This document shows positions 15,901 through 24,928 of a stretch of 64,000 bases of DNA, in pieces (within the stretch, counting starts at the first letter, position 1; every line of letters starts with the position of its first letter). The notes below the pieces were generated by a model. It saw only the letters and a program-made list of their open reading frames with translations, searched no databases and had not been told where the DNA came from. Made by a program: the position numbers and the translations under genes. Source of the DNA: Methylobacterium terricola (GTDB lineage: Bacteria > Pseudomonadota > Alphaproteobacteria > Rhizobiales > Beijerinckiaceae); NCBI RefSeq assembly GCF_006151805.1, contig NZ_VDDA01000006.1:124001-188000 (forward strand), given 5' to 3'.

Positions 15901-16080
15901 CCCGCCCCTTTCCCGGACGACTGCAACGCAGGGGAAGGAGATCCGGGATCCAGCACAATAAGTCGCGAAGCGTCCGTGTGTCTGCAACGGTGCAGCGTAC
16001 AGAGCCGCTTCGCGGCACGTCTTGTGCTGGATCCCGGATCTCCTTCCGCTGACGCTTCAGTCGTCCGGGAAAGGGCGGAG
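15901..16080. repeat. Large inverted repeat between kdpD and kdpE
   Basis: The left arm (about 15901-15958) and right arm (16022-16080) are near-perfect reverse complements over about 57 bases. They share GGAAGGAGATCCGGGATCC and CCCGGACGACTG. The loop 15962-16018 holds a second element matching the one at 11934-11990. The kdpD-kdpE message would fold into a long hairpin here, which could terminate, process or stabilise the RNA. It resembles a non-autonomous repeat nested inside another. Confidence 0.85.
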
Positions 16081-16095
16081 ATCGACGAGAAGCCA

Positions 16096-18822
16096 TCACG
16101 CAGCGTCCTCCAGGGCGGCGCGGGGCACCGGCAGGGTCAGGGTGAAGGCGGCACCGGACCGGTCGCTCCGGTTGCGGGCGGTGATCCGCCCGCCCATCGC
16201 CTCGACGAAGCCGCGCGAGATGGCAAGGCCCAGGCCGGTCCCGGCCCGGACCCGGTCGCTCTTCCTCACCCGGTAGAAGGTATCGAAGATCCGCTCCTCG
16301 TCGCCCTCCGGGATGCCCTCGCCCTCGTCGAGGATCCGCAGGCACACCGCGTCGCCCTCATGGTGGGTTTCTTGCCGGGTTTCCTGCCAGCCCTCGATCC
16401 GCACCAGGCTGCCCTCGGGGGCGTATTTGGCGGCGTTGTCGAGGAGGTTGAACAGTACCTGCTCCATCAGCACCGCATCGAGGCTCAAGGCGGGCAGGCC
16501 GGGCCGCAGCGCAACCTCGACCCGGTGACGGCCGAGGATCTTGGCCACGCGCGCGAGCGCCGTGCCGACGATCTCGGCCATGTCGTGGGGAGCGAGGTTC
16601 GGCGCGAGCGCGCCGGATTCGAGTTTCGTCATGTCGAGCAGGTTGGCGATGAAGCGGTTCAGGCGCTCGGCCTCGTCGATCATCGTCGCCAAGAGCTCGC
16701 CCTGCGCCTCCGGGTCGAGGGCGTCCCTCAGGTCGCGCAAGGTCGTCGCCGCGCCGAGCACCGCGGCGAGCGGCGTCTTGAGGTCGTGCGAGAGCGACGA
16801 CAGCAGGGCCTGGCGCAGGCGGTCGGTCTCGGCCGAGCGCCGGGCCCGGTCGAGATCCTCGACGAGGTGGACCCGCTCGATGGCGAGCGCCCCCTGGTCG
16901 GCGAGCGCGTCGAGGAGCCGGCGCTGGTCGGGGGTGAGGAGCGGCCCCGGCTTGTCGCCGTCGAGCCCGACCACCCCGACCATGCCGCGGCCGGTGCGCA
17001 AGGGCAGGAACAGGCGCTTGGCCCCCGGCAGGGTATCGGCGCCGCGGCCCGCCGGACGGCCGTGGTCGAAGCTCCACCGCGCCGCCGCGAGGTCGGCCTC
17101 GTCGAGGAAATCCTCCGGCGGGTAGCCCGCCATCACCGCCACGGTACCGGTCTCTCCTTGCGGCAGCAGCAGCACCACCCGCAGGCGCAGCATCAGGGCG
17201 ATCTGGTAGGCGGTGGCCCACAACACGTCGTCGAGGGTGCCGCAGCCCGCGAGCTTGCGCGAGAAGCCGTAGAGCGCCTCCGTCGCCTTGCTGCGGGTGC
17301 GCGAGATCATCGCCTCGGCGCGCACCCGTCCGGCGAGGTTCGAGACCACCACCGCCACCAGGGTGAAGAAGAACAGGGCGACGACGTTGGTCGGGTCGGC
17401 GATGGTGAAGGTGTAGAGCGGCGGCAGGAAGAAGAAGTTGTAGGCGAGCGACGAGGCCAAAACCGCGGCGAGCGACGGATAGAGCCCGAAGCGCACCGCC
17501 ACCGCCACCACGGCGGTGAGGAAGACGAGATCGGTGCTCTCGTGGCCGAGAGACGATTGCAGCACGAGGCCGAGCCCCAAGGCGCCGGCGACCGCGGCGA
17601 GCGCCGCGGCATAGGGCAGGGCGCTGGGCGTGGGCGGGGCGGCGGTGCGCACGCCCTTGTGGGGGGCCGGTGCGCCGGCGATCTCCTCGCCCGCCACGAC
17701 GTGGACGCTGATCGAGCCGGAGCGGCGCAGGAGGTCGTGCACCACCGAGCCGTGCAACAGCTCGAACCAGCGCGAGCGGGTCGACTTGCCGATCACCACG
17801 TGGGTGACGTTGTGCTCGCGGGCAAACCCGATCACGTCGTCGGCGATGCGGCCCTGGCTCGGCAGGGTCGCGGTCTCGCCCCCGAGGCGCTCGGCGAGCC
17901 GCAGGGTGTCGGCGATGCGGTCGCGCTCGGCCTCGCTCAAGGCGGCGCTGCGGCGGCTCTCGATGGTGAGCGCGGTGAACGGCGCCCGCAGCCGGTCGGC
18001 GAGGCGCTTGGCGGTGCGCACCAGCCCGGCCGAGCGCGGATCCTCGCTGACGCAGACCAGCACCCGCTCGCCCGCCGCCCAGGGGCCCGGGATCGCGTGG
18101 GCGCGCATGTGGGTGACGAGCTGGTCGTCGACCTGCTGGGCGGTGCGGCGGAGCGCCAGCTCGCGGAGCGCCGTCAGGTTGCCGGGGGAGAAGTAGTGCT
18201 TGAGCGCCCGCTCGGCCTGGCGCGGCAGGTAGACCTTGCCCTCGCGCAGGCGCTGGATCAAATCGCCGGGGGAGAGGTCGATCACCTCGATGTCGTCGGC
18301 CCGGTCGAGGATCGAATCCGGCACCGTCTCGCGCACCCGGATCCGGGTGATCTGCGCCACCACGTCGTTCAGGCTCTCGACGTGCTGGATGTTGAGGGTG
18401 GTGTGGACGTCGATGCCGGCCTGGAGCAGTTCCTCGACGTCGAGGTAGCGCTTCGGGTGGCGCGAGCCCGGAGCGTTGGTGTGGGCGAGCTCGTCGACGA
18501 GCGCCAGCTTCGGCTGTCGCGCCAGCAGCCCGTCGAGGTCCATCTCGTCGAAGGTGCCGCCGCCATAGGCGACGATGCGGCGCGCCAGCACCTCGAGCCC
18601 GGCGACCAGCGCCTCGGTCTCGGGCCGGCCATGGGTCTCGACCACGCCCACCACCACGTCGACGCCCTCGCGCCGGCGGGCATGGGCGCTCGTCAGCATC
18701 TCGTAGGTCTTGCCGACCCCCGGCGCCGCCCCGAGGAAGATCTTGAGGCGCCCGCGCCCGGGCGCCTCCCGGCGCGCCTGCGCCAGGAGGGCGTCGGGCG
18801 AGGGCCGTAAGCCCTCTCTCAT
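16096..18822 (-). CDS. kdpD: KdpD sensor histidine kinase
   Basis: At 908 residues this is a full-length KdpD. It has the N-terminal KdpD domain with Walker A GAAPGVGKT (about 31-39) and VDELAHTNAPGSRHPKR, a universal-stress-type domain near 245-370, and four transmembrane helices at about 395-490. A GAF-like domain lies at about 510-640. The kinase core has His679 in SSLSHDLKTPLAAVLG, an N box (NLLDNAAKYAP), GEGIPEGDEERIFDTFYR and GTGLGLAISRGFVEAMGG. It senses low potassium or osmotic stress and phosphorylates KdpE. Its ATG overlaps the kdpC stop (ATGA). Confidence 0.97.
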   Translation of the reverse strand: MREGLRPSPDALLAQARREAPGRGRLKIFLGAAPGVGKTYEMLTSAHARRREGVDVVVGVVETHGRPETEALVAGLEVLARRIVAYGGGTFDEMDLDGLLARQPKLALVDELAHTNAPGSRHPKRYLDVEELLQAGIDVHTTLNIQHVESLNDVVAQITRIRVRETVPDSILDRADDIEVIDLSPGDLIQRLREGKVYLPRQAERALKHYFSPGNLTALRELALRRTAQQVDDQLVTHMRAHAIPGPWAAGERVLVCVSEDPRSAGLVRTAKRLADRLRAPFTALTIESRRSAALSEAERDRIADTLRLAERLGGETATLPSQGRIADDVIGFAREHNVTHVVIGKSTRSRWFELLHGSVVHDLLRRSGSISVHVVAGEEIAGAPAPHKGVRTAAPPTPSALPYAAALAAVAGALGLGLVLQSSLGHESTDLVFLTAVVAVAVRFGLYPSLAAVLASSLAYNFFFLPPLYTFTIADPTNVVALFFFTLVAVVVSNLAGRVRAEAMISRTRSKATEALYGFSRKLAGCGTLDDVLWATAYQIALMLRLRVVLLLPQGETGTVAVMAGYPPEDFLDEADLAAARWSFDHGRPAGRGADTLPGAKRLFLPLRTGRGMVGVVGLDGDKPGPLLTPDQRRLLDALADQGALAIERVHLVEDLDRARRSAETDRLRQALLSSLSHDLKTPLAAVLGAATTLRDLRDALDPEAQGELLATMIDEAERLNRFIANLLDMTKLESGALAPNLAPHDMAEIVGTALARVAKILGRHRVEVALRPGLPALSLDAVLMEQVLFNLLDNAAKYAPEGSLVRIEGWQETRQETHHEGDAVCLRILDEGEGIPEGDEERIFDTFYRVRKSDRVRAGTGLGLAISRGFVEAMGGRITARNRSDRSGAAFTLTLPVPRAALEDAA

Positions 18823-19442
18823 CGGGCCTGTTGCGCCGGCATCGGGGCAAGATCCAGGGCGCGGTTGAGGGCGAGCACGTTGACCCGCCGCTCGCCGACG
18901 ATGCCGAGGCTCGGCTCCCGGATCTGCCCGGCGACGAGGGCGCGCAAGGCATCCTCGGACAGGCCGCGAGCCTTCGCCACCCGGGGCACCTGGAACAGGG
19001 CGGCCTCGGGCGAGACATCCGGGTCGAGCCCCGAGCCCGAGGTGGTGACGAGGTCCTGCGGCACCGGGTCGGCGGGATTGTCCGCTTTGAGGGTGGCGAG
19101 ATCGGCCTTCACCCGGTCGATCAGCGCCGGGTTGGTCGGGCCCAGGTTGGCGCCGCCGGAATTGGCGGCGTTGTAGGGCGCGGGCACGGTCTTCGTGGAA
19201 TCGGCCGGATCGGGCGCCACGGTCGCCGAGGGGCGGCCGTGGAAGTAGCGCGGGCTGGTGAAGCTCTGGCCGATGAGCGCGGAGCCGACCAGCGTGCCGT
19301 CGGCGTTGCGGACGAGGCTGCCCTCGGCCTGGGCCGGGAACAGCGCGCCGGCGAGGCCGGTCATCGCGAGCGGGTAGGCCAGTCCCGTGACCAGGGTCAG
19401 GCCGGTGAGGAGCACGAGGGTGGGGCGGAGGTGCCGGAGCAT
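18819..19442 (-). CDS. kdpC: Potassium-transporting ATPase subunit C
   Basis: This 207-residue protein has a single N-terminal membrane helix (LRPTLVLLTGLTLVTGLAYP). The periplasmic region has the KdpC hallmarks GSALIGQSFTSPRYFHGRPSA, SGGANLGPTNPAL and TTSGSGLDPDVSPEAA. KdpC stabilises the KdpFABC complex and assists ATP-driven K+ uptake. It starts 14 bases after kdpB and overlaps kdpD by four bases, consistent with one message for structural and regulatory genes. Confidence 0.97.
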   Translation of the reverse strand: MLRHLRPTLVLLTGLTLVTGLAYPLAMTGLAGALFPAQAEGSLVRNADGTLVGSALIGQSFTSPRYFHGRPSATVAPDPADSTKTVPAPYNAANSGGANLGPTNPALIDRVKADLATLKADNPADPVPQDLVTTSGSGLDPDVSPEAALFQVPRVAKARGLSEDALRALVAGQIREPSLGIVGERRVNVLALNRALDLAPMPAQQAR

Positions 19443-19456
19443 GGCTGTCGTCTCGT

Positions 19457-21586
19457 TCAGGCCAGATGGAGGGCGCTCACGGCGAGGTCGATCAGCTTGA
19501 TGCCGGCGAACGGCACCAGGATCCCGCCGAGACCATAGATCAGGAGGTTGCGCCGCAGCAACGCGGCGGCGCCGACGGCGCGGTAGCTCACCCCGCGCAA
19601 GGCGAGCGGGATCAGCGCCACGATGATCAGCGCGTTGAAGATGATCGCCGACAGGATCGCGCTCTGGGGCGACGCCAGCCCCATCACGTTGAGGGCCTGG
19701 AGCTGCGGGTAGAGCCCGACGAACATCGCCGGGATGATGGCGAAGTACTTCGCCACGTCGTTGGCGATCGAGAAGGTGGTGAGGGCGCCGCGGGTCATCA
19801 GCAGCTGCTTGCCGATCTCGACGATCTCGATGAGCTTGGTCGGGTCGGAATCGAGGTCGACCATGTTGCCGGCCTCGCGGGCCGCCACCGTGCCGGTGTT
19901 CATCGCCACGCCGACATCGGCCTGGGCGAGGGCCGGCGCGTCGTTGGTGCCGTCGCCGCACATCGCCACGAGCTTGCCTTGCGCCTGCTCCTTGCGGATC
20001 AGCGCCAGCTTGTCCTCGGGCGTGGCCTGGGCGAGGAAATCGTCGACGCCGGCCTCCGCGGCGATCGCCGCCGCGGTCATCGGGTTGTCGCCGGTGATCA
20101 TCACCGTGCGGATGCCCATCCGGCGCAGCTCCGCGAAGCGCTCCCGGATGCCGCCCTTGACGATGTCCTTGAGGTGGACGACGCCAAGGAGCTTGCCGTC
20201 GCGGGCCACCGCCAGCGGCGTGCCGCCGGCCTTGGCGATCTCCTCGGCGATGCTCCGCACCTCCTGCGCCGCCGCCGGATCGAGGCGGGGTTGCAGCACC
20301 CGGGCGGCGGCGCCCGCGCCGACGAGCGCCGGGGCGGCGTCGAGGCTCGCGATCACCGCCTCGACCGCGCCTTTGCGGATCGAGGAGCCGTCGAGATCGA
20401 TCCCCGACATCCGCGACTGCGCGGTGAACGGCACGAAGGTGGCGTTGAGGCTTCCCATGTCGCGGGCGCGCAGGCCGTGCGCCTCCTTGGCCAAAACCAC
20501 GATCGAGCGGCCCTCCGGGGTCTCGTCGGCCAGCGAGGCGAGCTGGGCCGCATCCGCCAGCGTGCCGGCGGTGACGCCGCGCACCGGGCGGAACTCGGTC
20601 GCCTGGCGGTTGCCGAGGGTGATGGTGCCGGTCTTGTCGAGGAGCAGCGTGTCGACGTCGCCCGCCGCCTCGACGGCCCGGCCCGACATGGCGAGCACGT
20701 TGAAGCGCACCAGACGGTCCATGCCGGCGATGCCGATCGCCGAGAGCAGCGCGCCGATCGTGGTCGGGATCAGGGTGACGAACAAAGCCACCAGCACCGC
20801 GAGCGGGATCGCGCCGCCGGCGTACGACGCGAAGCTCGGGATCGAGCCGACCGCGAACACGAACACGATGGTGAGGCCGGCGAGCAGGATGTTCAGCGCG
20901 ATCTCGTTGGGGGTCTTCTGCCGGGCGGCGCCCTCGACCAGCGCGATCATCCGGTCGATGAAGGTCGAGCCGGCGGCGGCCGTGATCCGCACCCGGATCC
21001 AGTCGGAGAGCACCTGCGTGCCGCCGGTCACCGCCGAGCGGTCGCCGCCGGATTCGCGGATCACGGGGGCGGATTCGCCGGTGATCGCCGCCTCGTTGAC
21101 CGAGGCGATGCCCTCGATCACCTCGCCGTCCGACGGGATCACGTCGCCGGCCTCGACCAGCACCACGTCGCCGACCTTGAGGCCGGCGCCCGGTACGGTC
21201 TCGTAGCCTGTCCGCAGGCCCCCGATCGCGGCGCCCGGGCCGGTCAGGAGCTTCGCGGTCGTCTCGGTGCGGGTGCGCCGGAGCGACTCGGCCTGCGCCT
21301 TGCCGCGCCCTTCCGCCACCGCCTCGGCGAAGTTGGCAAACAGCACGGTGAACCACAGCCAGAGGATGATCTGGCCGGTGAACGCGAGATCCTTGAATGA
21401 CAAGGCTTGGCCGCCGGTGACGAGGTCGCGGACGAACAGCAGGGTGGTGAAGGCCGCCACGACCTCGACCACGAACATCACGGGGTTCTTCACCATCTGG
21501 CGCGGGTCGAGCTTCGTGACCGCGCTCAAGCAGGCGGGCCCGATCAGGCCGGCGCCGAGAAGGGAAGGTTTTTGGGACTGGGCCAT
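19457..21586 (-). CDS. kdpB: Potassium-transporting ATPase subunit B (P-type ATPase)
   Basis: This 709-residue P-type ATPase is the energy-coupling subunit of KdpFABC. The actuator-domain motif AITGES is at 167-172. The phosphorylation motif [10 protein letters not shown] has Asp317. The nucleotide-binding and hinge motifs are [14 protein letters not shown] and [21 protein letters not shown]-terminal helices close the protein. Length and motifs are standard, so it should be active. It is separated from kdpA by 519 bases containing a small ORF and a repeat, which is unusual because kdpA and kdpB are normally adjacent. Confidence 0.98.
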   Translation of the reverse strand: MAQSQKPSLLGAGLIGPACLSAVTKLDPRQMVKNPVMFVVEVVAAFTTLLFVRDLVTGGQALSFKDLAFTGQIILWLWFTVLFANFAEAVAEGRGKAQAESLRRTRTETTAKLLTGPGAAIGGLRTGYETVPGAGLKVGDVVLVEAGDVIPSDGEVIEGIASVNEAAITGESAPVIRESGGDRSAVTGGTQVLSDWIRVRITAAAGSTFIDRMIALVEGAARQKTPNEIALNILLAGLTIVFVFAVGSIPSFASYAGGAIPLAVLVALFVTLIPTTIGALLSAIGIAGMDRLVRFNVLAMSGRAVEAAGDVDTLLLDKTGTITLGNRQATEFRPVRGVTAGTLADAAQLASLADETPEGRSIVVLAKEAHGLRARDMGSLNATFVPFTAQSRMSGIDLDGSSIRKGAVEAVIASLDAAPALVGAGAAARVLQPRLDPAAAQEVRSIAEEIAKAGGTPLAVARDGKLLGVVHLKDIVKGGIRERFAELRRMGIRTVMITGDNPMTAAAIAAEAGVDDFLAQATPEDKLALIRKEQAQGKLVAMCGDGTNDAPALAQADVGVAMNTGTVAAREAGNMVDLDSDPTKLIEIVEIGKQLLMTRGALTTFSIANDVAKYFAIIPAMFVGLYPQLQALNVMGLASPQSAILSAIIFNALIIVALIPLALRGVSYRAVGAAALLRRNLLIYGLGGILVPFAGIKLIDLAVSALHLA

Positions 21587-21696
21587 GATCCTGGGATCCG
21601 GATGAGGCGAAGATTTCAGGGGGGAGGGCGAGGCCGGCGGCCGCGCCCGGATGTGTCGGGGTCGATCCAGGCTGAACGGCGGACTTTCTACCCTCC

Positions 21697-21840
21697 GCGT
21701 CGTTCCGGGGCCGCGAAGCGGAGCCCGGAATCCAGAGCCGCAGGTCGTTCAGGACGGAGCGGACAGCATTCCGCTTCATCCTCCTCCGCCTGTTCTTCTG
21801 GATCCCGGGACCTCGCCTTCGGCGAGCCCCGGGATGACGG
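21697..21840. repeat. Dispersed palindromic repeat (family B), copy 1
   Basis: This stretch of about 144 bases contains CCGGGGCCGCG(A)AGCGGAGCCCGG-type and CCTTCGGCGAGCCCCGG-type half palindromes. It aligns with 24724-24863 along its whole length, the ends being most conserved. It lies in the kdpA-kdpB gap and could form stem-loops in the kdp transcript. Confidence 0.75.
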
Positions 21841-21883
21841 GGTGGGTGTCAGGACCGTGCGCGGGTCGTCCTTGCCGGTGCCG

Positions 21884-22072
21884 TCACGGCGCGAGCGCCG
21901 CGCCGCCGAGCATGATCGCCGCCCAGATCGCGCCGGAGCCGAGCAGCGCGAGGCCGGTGAGCGCCAGGACGATGTCGCAGGGCCGCAAGGCGGACCGGTC
22001 GGGGCGCGGGCCGGAGCGCGGCCGGTGCCGGGACAGGCCGCGACGGAGGCGGGTGGCGTGAGCGGTACTCAT
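21884..22072 (-). CDS. Small single-helix membrane ORF between kdpA and kdpB
   Basis: This 62-residue frame runs from ATG 22070-22072 (MSTAHATRLRRG). A basic, Arg-rich N-terminus of about 37 residues is followed by one hydrophobic helix (IVLALTGLALLGSGAIWAAIML) and a short end (GGAALAP). Its start lies 33 bases after kdpA on the same strand, and it could be an accessory subunit of the Kdp complex. Upstream in-frame ATGs come with a repeated GGGGCACTCAGCC-like stretch. It is not a known Kdp subunit. Confidence 0.45.
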   Translation of the reverse strand: MSTAHATRLRRGLSRHRPRSGPRPDRSALRPCDIVLALTGLALLGSGAIWAAIMLGGAALAP

Positions 22073-22105
22073 GGCTGAGTTCCCCATGGCTGAGTGCCCC
22101 ACGGC

Positions 22106-23824
22106 TCAGTTCCCCGCCGCCGCGAAGGTCTGGCCGGCGCCGGCGGCCAGGTGCTCGACGATCGGTCCGAGCGCCAGGGACGGGAAGAAGGTCAGGCCGC
22201 CGACGATCAGGATCACCCCGACCAGGAGGCCGACGAACAGGCCGCCATCGGTCGGGAAGGTGCCCGCCGAGGCCGGCACCGTCTTCTTCGCGGCGAGCGA
22301 GCCGGCGATGGCGAGCGCCGGGATGATGACGAAGAACCGCCCGACCAGCATCCCGGCCCCCAGCGTCAGGTTGTAGAACGGGGTGTTGCCGGTGAGACCC
22401 GCGAAGGTCGAGCCGTTATTGGCCGCCGCCGAGGTGAAGGCGTAGAGGATCTCCGTGAAGCCGTGCGGGCCGGCATTGGCGGGGCCTGCCAGCCCCGCCG
22501 GCAGCACGGTGGCGAGGGCGGTGAGGCCGAGCATCATCAAGGGCAGGCAGAGGATGGCGAGCATCGCCATCTTGACCTCCCGGGCCTCGATCTTCTTGCC
22601 GAGATATTCGGGCGTGCGCCCGACCATCAGGCCGGCGACGAAGATCGCCACCACGACGAAGACCAGCATCCCGTAGAGCCCGGCGCCGACGCCGCCGACG
22701 ATGATCTCGCCGAGCTGCATGTTGACGAGCGGGATCAGGCCGCCGATCGCCGTGAAGGCGTCGTGCATGGCATTGACCGCGCCGCAGGAGGCGGCGGTGG
22801 TCACCACCGCGAACAGCGCCGAGCCGGGGATGCCGAAGCGCAGCTCCTTGCCCTCGAGGTTGCCGCCCTGGAGTCCGAGGGCGTTGAGCAGCGGGTTGCC
22901 GGCGCCCTCCGCCCCGTAGGTGATGATCGTGCCGGCGAGGAACAGCACCCCCATCGCGGCGAGGATCGCCCAGCCCTGGCGCTCGTCCCCGACCATGCGG
23001 CCGAACACGTTGGTGAGCGCGGCACCGAGGGCGAAGATCGACACCATCTGGATCAGGTTCGACCAGGCGGTCGGGTTCTCGAACGGGTGGGCGGCGTTGG
23101 CGTTGAAGAAGCCGCCGCCATTGGTGCCGAGCATCTTGATCGCGACCTGGCTCGCCACGGGGCCGAGCGCGATGGTCTGCTTGGCGCCTTCGAGCGTCGT
23201 CGCCTCGGCATAGGGGCCGAGCGTCTGCGGCACGCCCTGCCAGACCAGGAACAGGGTGTAGACGATGCAGAGCGGCAGCAGCACGTAGAGGGTGCAGCGG
23301 GTGAGATCGACCCAGAACGAGCCGACCGTGCGGGCCGAGGCCCGGGCGAAGCCCCGGATCAGCGCCACGGCGAGCGCGATGCCGGTCGCCGCCGAGAGGA
23401 AGTTCTGGTGCGTCAGCCCCAGCATCTGCGACAGGTACGAGAGCGTGCTCTCGCCGCCGTAATTCTGCCAGTTGGTGTTGGTGACGAAGCTCGCCGCCGT
23501 GTTGAAGGCGAGGTCCGGCGCCACCGCGCCCTGGTCGGCGGGGTTGAGCGGCAGGAAGCCTTGCAGCCGCAGGATGCCGTAGAGCAGCACGAAGCCGGCG
23601 GCGTGGAAGACCAGCATGGCGCCGGCATAAGCGAGCCAGTGCTGCTCGTGGGCCTCGTCGAGGCCGGCGAGGCGGTAGAGGCCGCGCTCGATCGGGCGCA
23701 GCACGGGCGAGAGCGGGGTGGGCGCACCGGTGAAGACCCGGGTCATGTAGAGACCGAGGGGCTTCACCAGGGCGAGGACGATCGCGCAGAACAGCGCGAT
23801 CTGGATCCAGCCGGCGAGGGTCAT
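22106..23824 (-). CDS. kdpA: Potassium-transporting ATPase subunit A (K+ channel-like)
   Basis: This 572-residue polytopic protein forms the K+ selectivity path of KdpFABC. The four pore-loop regions are visible: [55 protein letters not shown] and [17 protein letters not shown]. The N-terminus [19 protein letters not shown] is typical. Length and motifs are standard. It follows kdpF by ten bases. Confidence 0.98.
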   Translation of the reverse strand: MTLAGWIQIALFCAIVLALVKPLGLYMTRVFTGAPTPLSPVLRPIERGLYRLAGLDEAHEQHWLAYAGAMLVFHAAGFVLLYGILRLQGFLPLNPADQGAVAPDLAFNTAASFVTNTNWQNYGGESTLSYLSQMLGLTHQNFLSAATGIALAVALIRGFARASARTVGSFWVDLTRCTLYVLLPLCIVYTLFLVWQGVPQTLGPYAEATTLEGAKQTIALGPVASQVAIKMLGTNGGGFFNANAAHPFENPTAWSNLIQMVSIFALGAALTNVFGRMVGDERQGWAILAAMGVLFLAGTIITYGAEGAGNPLLNALGLQGGNLEGKELRFGIPGSALFAVVTTAASCGAVNAMHDAFTAIGGLIPLVNMQLGEIIVGGVGAGLYGMLVFVVVAIFVAGLMVGRTPEYLGKKIEAREVKMAMLAILCLPLMMLGLTALATVLPAGLAGPANAGPHGFTEILYAFTSAAANNGSTFAGLTGNTPFYNLTLGAGMLVGRFFVIIPALAIAGSLAAKKTVPASAGTFPTDGGLFVGLLVGVILIVGGLTFFPSLALGPIVEHLAAGAGQTFAAAGN

Positions 23825-23834
23825 GATACGCTCC

Positions 23835-23924
23835 TCAGAACCGCTCGGGCCGCACGAGGGCGTAGGCGAGGTAGGCGAGCAGCCCGAGGGTCATCAGGCC
23901 GCCGAGCCCGTAATCGAGGGTCAT
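23835..23924 (-). CDS. kdpF: KdpF small stabilising subunit
   Basis: This 29-residue single-helix protein starts at ATG 23922-23924 and has a strong ribosome site (GAGGAGG) about six bases upstream. The sequence is a hydrophobic helix, [20 protein letters not shown], ending in the R-P-E-x-F signature of KdpF. KdpF is a lipid-like stabiliser of the KdpFABC complex. It sits directly before kdpA and after a 27-residue ORF. Confidence 0.93.
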   Translation of the reverse strand: MTLDYGLGGLMTLGLLAYLAYALVRPERF

Positions 23925-23935
23925 CGCGGGCCTCC

Positions 23936-24019
23936 TCACAGGCGTTCGCAGAGGGCGACGTAGCCGAGCGACAGGGCGAAGAAGCTCAAGCCCCCCGCCA
24001 GCATCAGGAAATCGAACAT
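23936..24019 (-). CDS. 27-residue membrane microprotein leading the kdp operon
   Basis: ATG 24017-24019 opens a 27-residue frame: MFDFLMLAGG then LSFFALSLGYVALCERL and stop. It is a single hydrophobic helix ending in a C-E-R-L motif. It stops 11 bases before kdpF on the same strand and lies downstream of the predicted KdpE operator, so it should be the first gene of the kdp message. Comparable short ORFs precede kdpF in other genomes, to my knowledge without assigned function. It may be a second small subunit, a leader peptide or a KdpD-interacting microprotein. Confidence 0.65.
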   Translation of the reverse strand: MFDFLMLAGGLSFFALSLGYVALCERL

Positions 24020-24135
24020 GGGTGTCCCCATCGGGCGCCGGACCGGCGCCGCATCGGATCGGACCGCGTCGCGGTCCCGACACCGGGACATCCTCCCGAA
24101 CGCATAGGGATTCGAGAGGGGGCGGAGGCCTGCGC

Positions 24136-24152
24136 CATAAAGGCCGCATAAA
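24136..24152 (-). promoter_or_regulatory. Candidate KdpE operator upstream of kdp
   Basis: On the minus strand this reads TTTATG-CGGCC-TTTATG, two direct six-base repeats 11 bases apart. OmpR-family regulators bind such tandem repeats. The E. coli kdp site is also T-rich, with a TTTATA-N5-TTTACA arrangement. It lies 117 bases upstream of the first kdp ORF and is AT-rich in a very GC-rich region. Confidence 0.65.
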
Positions 24153-24173
24153 GACCGGCGGGTTTCGGGGGCG

Positions 24174-24443
24174 TCAGGGTCTCTGCCGGGATTTCTGCCG
24201 GCTTGTCCTGGCGGCCCGGACCGCCTCCCGCAGGCCGGGGCAGGCCTGCGCCTCGCCGCGGCAGCTGGCCTGCAGCGCCCGGCCGTCGACCTGCAGCACG
24301 CAGGTCGTGCCGTTCAGGAAGCCGTGGACCGGGACGCCGCAGAGCCGGCAGGCGGCGCGCACATGCGCGAGGGCCGGGTGGGCGAGGGCCGTCCGCTGCG
24401 CCCCGTCCGGGCGGCGGGACCCTCCGGTCGCCGCAAGGCGCAC
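24174..24443 (-). CDS. Possible small Cys-rich protein
   Basis: This 89-residue frame has five cysteines, with the arrangement CRLCG, then TTCVLQVDGRALQASC and AQACPG, which might bind metal. The stop lies 22 bases upstream of the predicted KdpE operator on the same strand. No family is recognised and no convincing ribosome site is seen, so this may be a chance frame. Confidence 0.3.
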   Translation of the reverse strand: MRLAATGGSRRPDGAQRTALAHPALAHVRAACRLCGVPVHGFLNGTTCVLQVDGRALQASCRGEAQACPGLREAVRAARTSRQKSRQRP

Positions 24444-24522
24444 GAGCCGGCGGTGTCGCCGAAGGCAGGAGGGAAACGATGCGGCCGGCCGGGCCGCGGC
24501 ATCAAGGTTCCATTATACCGCC

Positions 24523-24623
24523 GCGCCGTCGAACGGATCGGTTCGACGGCGCAAGGCAAGCCCGAACGGGCGCCGGCGCCGATGCGCCGGACGCCCTGGC
24601 ATCGACGTGTCGATGCCAGGGCG
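24523..24623. repeat. Two perfect palindromes in a gene-free interval
   Basis: GCGCCGTCGAAC/GTTCGACGGCGC (24523-24552, six-base spacer) is followed 39 bases later by CGCCCTGGCATCGAC/GTCGATGCCAGGGCG (24592-24623, two-base spacer). Both are perfect. They could be paired operators, a structured RNA or a bidirectional terminator. The rest of 24444-24723 holds no gene that I can support. Confidence 0.7.
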
Positions 24624-24723
24624 CGAGGGTATCAAAGCTGGGCGGGTCGGCCGAACGGCCGCCTGCCGGACCCCGCTCGATCGCAGAGCGACGACCGGTC
24701 GAGCCGCCGTTCCCACCTCACGG

Positions 24724-24863
24724 GGTCATCCCGGGGCCGCGCAGCGGAGCCCGGGATCCGGACGCACCGGTTGCCCAGACGGCGGTGACCATGCGCCGCC
24801 TCGTCCTGCACCGCCTGCGCTTCTGAATTCCGGGCTCGCGCCTGCGGCGGGCCCCGGACGCAC
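24724..24863. repeat. Dispersed palindromic repeat (family B), copy 2
   Basis: GTCATCCCGGGGCCGCGCAG (from 24725) opens about 140 bases that align with the element at 21697-21840, including CCGCCTG(CG)CTTCTG and the closing GCGGGCCCCGG. It is non-coding and lies downstream of the PHA-system gene. Confidence 0.75.
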
Positions 24864-24928
24864 GAGGGAGGGCATGAGCGGCGTCGCGGCGAGGCGGGCC
24901 GGTCGCGCTCGACGTCCCGCCGATCGGC

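Noticed and set aside
15787..18810. A 1007-residue open frame on the plus strand opposite kdpD
   Set aside because: It is antisense to a complete kdpD with all kinase motifs. Its composition (Arg/Gly/Gln/His-rich) is the usual shadow of GC-rich codon use.
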